The notes under the pieces were generated by a model that saw only the letters and a program-made list of their open reading frames with translations, was not told where the DNA came from and did not search any database. Positions 63,217 through 64,000 of a DNA stretch of 64,000 bases are shown piece by piece. The position numbers were made by a program, and so were the translations under genes. The DNA lies in contig NZ_AVGG01000002.1 in the NCBI RefSeq assembly GCF_000498535.1, positions 310,001-374,000 on the forward strand. Direction: 5' to 3'. How positions within the stretch are numbered: position 1 is the stretch's first letter; each line of letters starts with the position of its first letter. The stretch is from Flavobacterium limnosediminis JC2902. GTDB lineage: Bacteria > Bacteroidota > Bacteroidia > Flavobacteriales > Flavobacteriaceae.

Positions 63217-64000
63217 TGAAGCTATTTTTCTCTTTTTTAGTTGTTTTTGCATTGTGTGCCCTTTTCATCGGCTGTTCTTCCACAAAAAAAATAGAAGCGA
63301 TGAAACCGATGCCGAGCGACAACACGCCGACTGTTTACAAAACCACTACCTCCTTCATCAATATGCCTGTAGAAATCCCGCTTAAGGAAATTGAGATCCA
63401 ACTCAACAAAGCCTTAACAGGATTAATCTACAACGACAGTATCCTAAACGACGATAAAACCGAAATGAAAATCTGGAAACAGGCCCCGATAAAACTAACC
63501 GAAAAAAACGGCAAAATACAATCAGTTATTCCGATGAAAATCTGGGCGAAGGTAAAATACGGAACGGATTATTTAGGATTGAATGATACCCGGGAAATCA
63601 ACCTGAACGGAACGGTTACCCTTTTAAGCGACGCTAAACTTTCAAACTGGAAACTAACAACTTCTTCCGAGATAGAAGATTTTGAATGGAGCGAAAGCCC
63701 ATCGATAGTCGTTGCAGGAAGAAATGTGCCGATTACCTATCTTGTGAATCCGACCCTACGCATTTTTAAATCGAAAATTGCCAGAAAAATCGACGACGCC
63801 ATTAACAAATCGGTGGATTTTAAGCCGATGGTTTTATCGGTTCTTGAGAAATTGAGCACTCCGTTTCAAACCAGCGAGCAATACGAAACCTGGTTTAAAC
63901 TGATACCGTCCGAATTGTACGTAACCGATGCCGTCTTATCAAAAAGCAAAATCACCATGGACATGGGATTGAAATGCAGCATGCAAACCATCGTGGGACA
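63217..64000 (+). CDS. DUF4403 lipoprotein (partial)
   Basis: The frame is open to the window end: 261 residues visible. It starts with a lipoprotein signal (FALCALFIGCSS, lipobox FIGC, Cys20) and continues with a beta-rich DUF4403 domain (SFINMPVEIPLKEIEIQLNK, IWAKVKYGTDYLGLN, EIEDFEWSESPSI). The family is related to lipid-binding barrel proteins; function unknown. It is divergent from the efflux operon. Confidence 0.85.

Overview
The window is a stretch of a low-GC Bacteroidota chromosome, most like a Flavobacterium or close relative in the Flavobacteriaceae. The evidence is the TAnnTTTG -7 promoter elements, the near absence of Shine-Dalgarno sequences, a type IX secretion sorting domain and a PorP/SprF protein, a FolK-deoxynucleoside kinase fusion, S46 dipeptidyl-peptidase, DUF6370/DUF6089 proteins and the gene order uppS-bamA-ompH-ompH-murI. 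Almost everything is ordinary chromosomal backbone. One small integrated element is the only clear accessory region.

Layout. 1-7.4 kb: purT, a secreted DUF6370 protein, a large T9SS cargo protein, then a Crp/Fnr regulator followed by pirin and YceI genes that share a nearly identical promoter with a perfect palindrome. 7.5-10.2 kb: a repeat element, fabD, a HipA-like kinase overlapping a DUF3037 gene, and a small Ala/Glu-rich lipoprotein. 10.2-19.6 kb: galE, a sugar aminotransferase, kdtA, a GNAT acetyltransferase, an S46 peptidase with the Arg typical of DPP11, a second small Ala/Glu-rich lipoprotein, a 42-aa lipoprotein and GH3, DUF2797. 19.7-29.4 kb: AsmA, sppA, folK-dNK, a SPOUT methyltransferase, DUF1573, mutS.

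29.5-36.3 kb: tRNA-Gly(GCC) and tRNA-Leu(UAA). The 3' end of tRNA-Leu is the left end of a 6.6-kb integrated element; the same 23 bases recur at 36250-36272. The element holds a tyrosine recombinase, a replication-initiator-like gene, a small HTH protein, several unrecognised genes and a 560-base noncoding stretch. Each end carries two copies of CTCCCACAT at an 11-base period, which look like integrase arm sites. No capsid, packaging, conjugation or relaxase gene was recognised, so it may be an integrated rolling-circle-type plasmid or a phage satellite.

36.4-64 kb: DUF1508, clpX, clpP and tig (protein quality control); a small holin-like membrane protein; a SGNH-hydrolase lipoprotein with a FadL-type porin (probable lipid uptake pair); pdxJ with an alpha/beta hydrolase; a CBS protein, nadK, DUF6089, uppS, bamA, two OmpH/Skp chaperones and murI (envelope biogenesis); a gamma carbonic anhydrase; PorP/SprF; a Nfu-type protein with a doubled N-domain; dodecin; a DUF255 protein; mscS; tsaB; an RND-type adaptor with a TolC protein; and the start of a DUF4403 lipoprotein cut by the window end.

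The strongest leads are the integrated element with its terminal repeats and unknown cargo, and the shared Crp/Fnr-type operator upstream of pirin and yceI. All family names are from recognising protein sequences by eye; no database search was run.
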